This document shows, piece after piece, positions 63,999 to 64,000 of a stretch of DNA of 64,000 bases (positions are counted from its first letter, which is position 1; each line of letters opens with the position of its first letter). The stretch is from a virus. Location of the stretch: positions 95,413 to 159,412 of the IMG/VR virus record IMGVR_UViG_3300035698_012088; one strand, 5' to 3'. Under the pieces are notes generated by a model, which was given only the letters and a program-made list of their open reading frames with translations, had not been told where the DNA came from and did not search any database. Made by a program: the position numbers and the translations under genes.

Positions 63999-64000
63999 AA

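Noticed and set aside
1-64000. CRISPR array or phage-encoded Cas genes
   Set aside because: I saw no set of short direct repeats with regular spacers and no Cas motif; the repeats present are diverged genes.
1-64000. Genome-wide recoding of TAG
   Set aside because: Long genes such as uvsX, nrdD and the ligases have no internal TAG, and many genes end in TAG with the next gene starting at once.

Overview
The window looks like an accessory and DNA-metabolism part of a large double-stranded DNA tailed phage, probably a myovirus distantly related to T4. Nearly every gene is short, on the plus strand, packed with 1-20 base overlaps (ATGA, GTGA) and preceded by AGGAG-type ribosome sites. DNA is AT-rich, with many AGA and ATA codons. 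Recognisable genes are a UvsX/RecA recombinase, RuvC-like resolvase, class III ribonucleotide reductase with an intein, IMPDH/GMP reductase-like enzyme, Rnl1-type RNA ligase, ATP-dependent DNA ligase, a MoxR ATPase with a VWA partner, glycosyltransferase, PfkB kinase, sulfotransferase and GP88. No capsid, tail, terminase, polymerase or lysis gene is recognisable, so the rest of the genome lies outside. The host cannot be named; the anaerobic reductase suggests one that meets anoxic conditions.

Layout: 0-1.5 kb holds a GIY-YIG nuclease and a group I intron with an HNH gene. 1.5-13.4 kb is recombination and replication: a possible ssDNA-binding protein, UvsX, several unknowns, a catalytically dead-looking DEDD exonuclease fold, RuvC and GP88. 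13.6-21 kb carries NrdD with its intein, a thioredoxin-fold protein, and the MoxR-VWA pair. 21-39.7 kb has tandem duplicates, glycosyltransferase, IMPDH/GMPR, small membrane proteins, HAD and metallophosphoesterase enzymes, DUF3310, DUF1353, PfkB kinase and RNA ligase. 39.7-48.4 kb is the most striking part: 26 tandem genes for small divergent proteins sharing a His-Cys-CxxC zinc signature (VHY ... CG ... VTCxxC), interrupted by DNA ligase, by a minus-strand excisionase-like/endonuclease VII-like pair, and by a 66-nt tmRNA-like RNA. 49.6-51.1 kb is a second tandem array of six small paralogs. 51-64 kb mixes a structured non-coding RNA, tRNAs and unusual tRNA-like RNAs, a deaminase-like protein, a bL12 C-terminal-domain protein, a sulfotransferase and many small orphans, including a duplicated two-gene cassette.

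Mobile genes are abundant: GIY-YIG, three HNH, one endonuclease VII-like, one Vsr-like nuclease and a LAGLIDADG intein, often beside tRNAs or in introns. Minus-strand genes are few, and three of the four minus-strand units have a sigma70-like promoter of their own, while the plus-strand genes form long co-transcribed blocks ended by a few hairpin terminators. Expansion by tandem duplication is the recurring theme (families of 26, 6, 3 and several of 2). At least three gene reconstructions need a one-base shift at a homopolymer run; these may be real frameshifts, programmed shifts or sequence errors, and should be settled from reads first.
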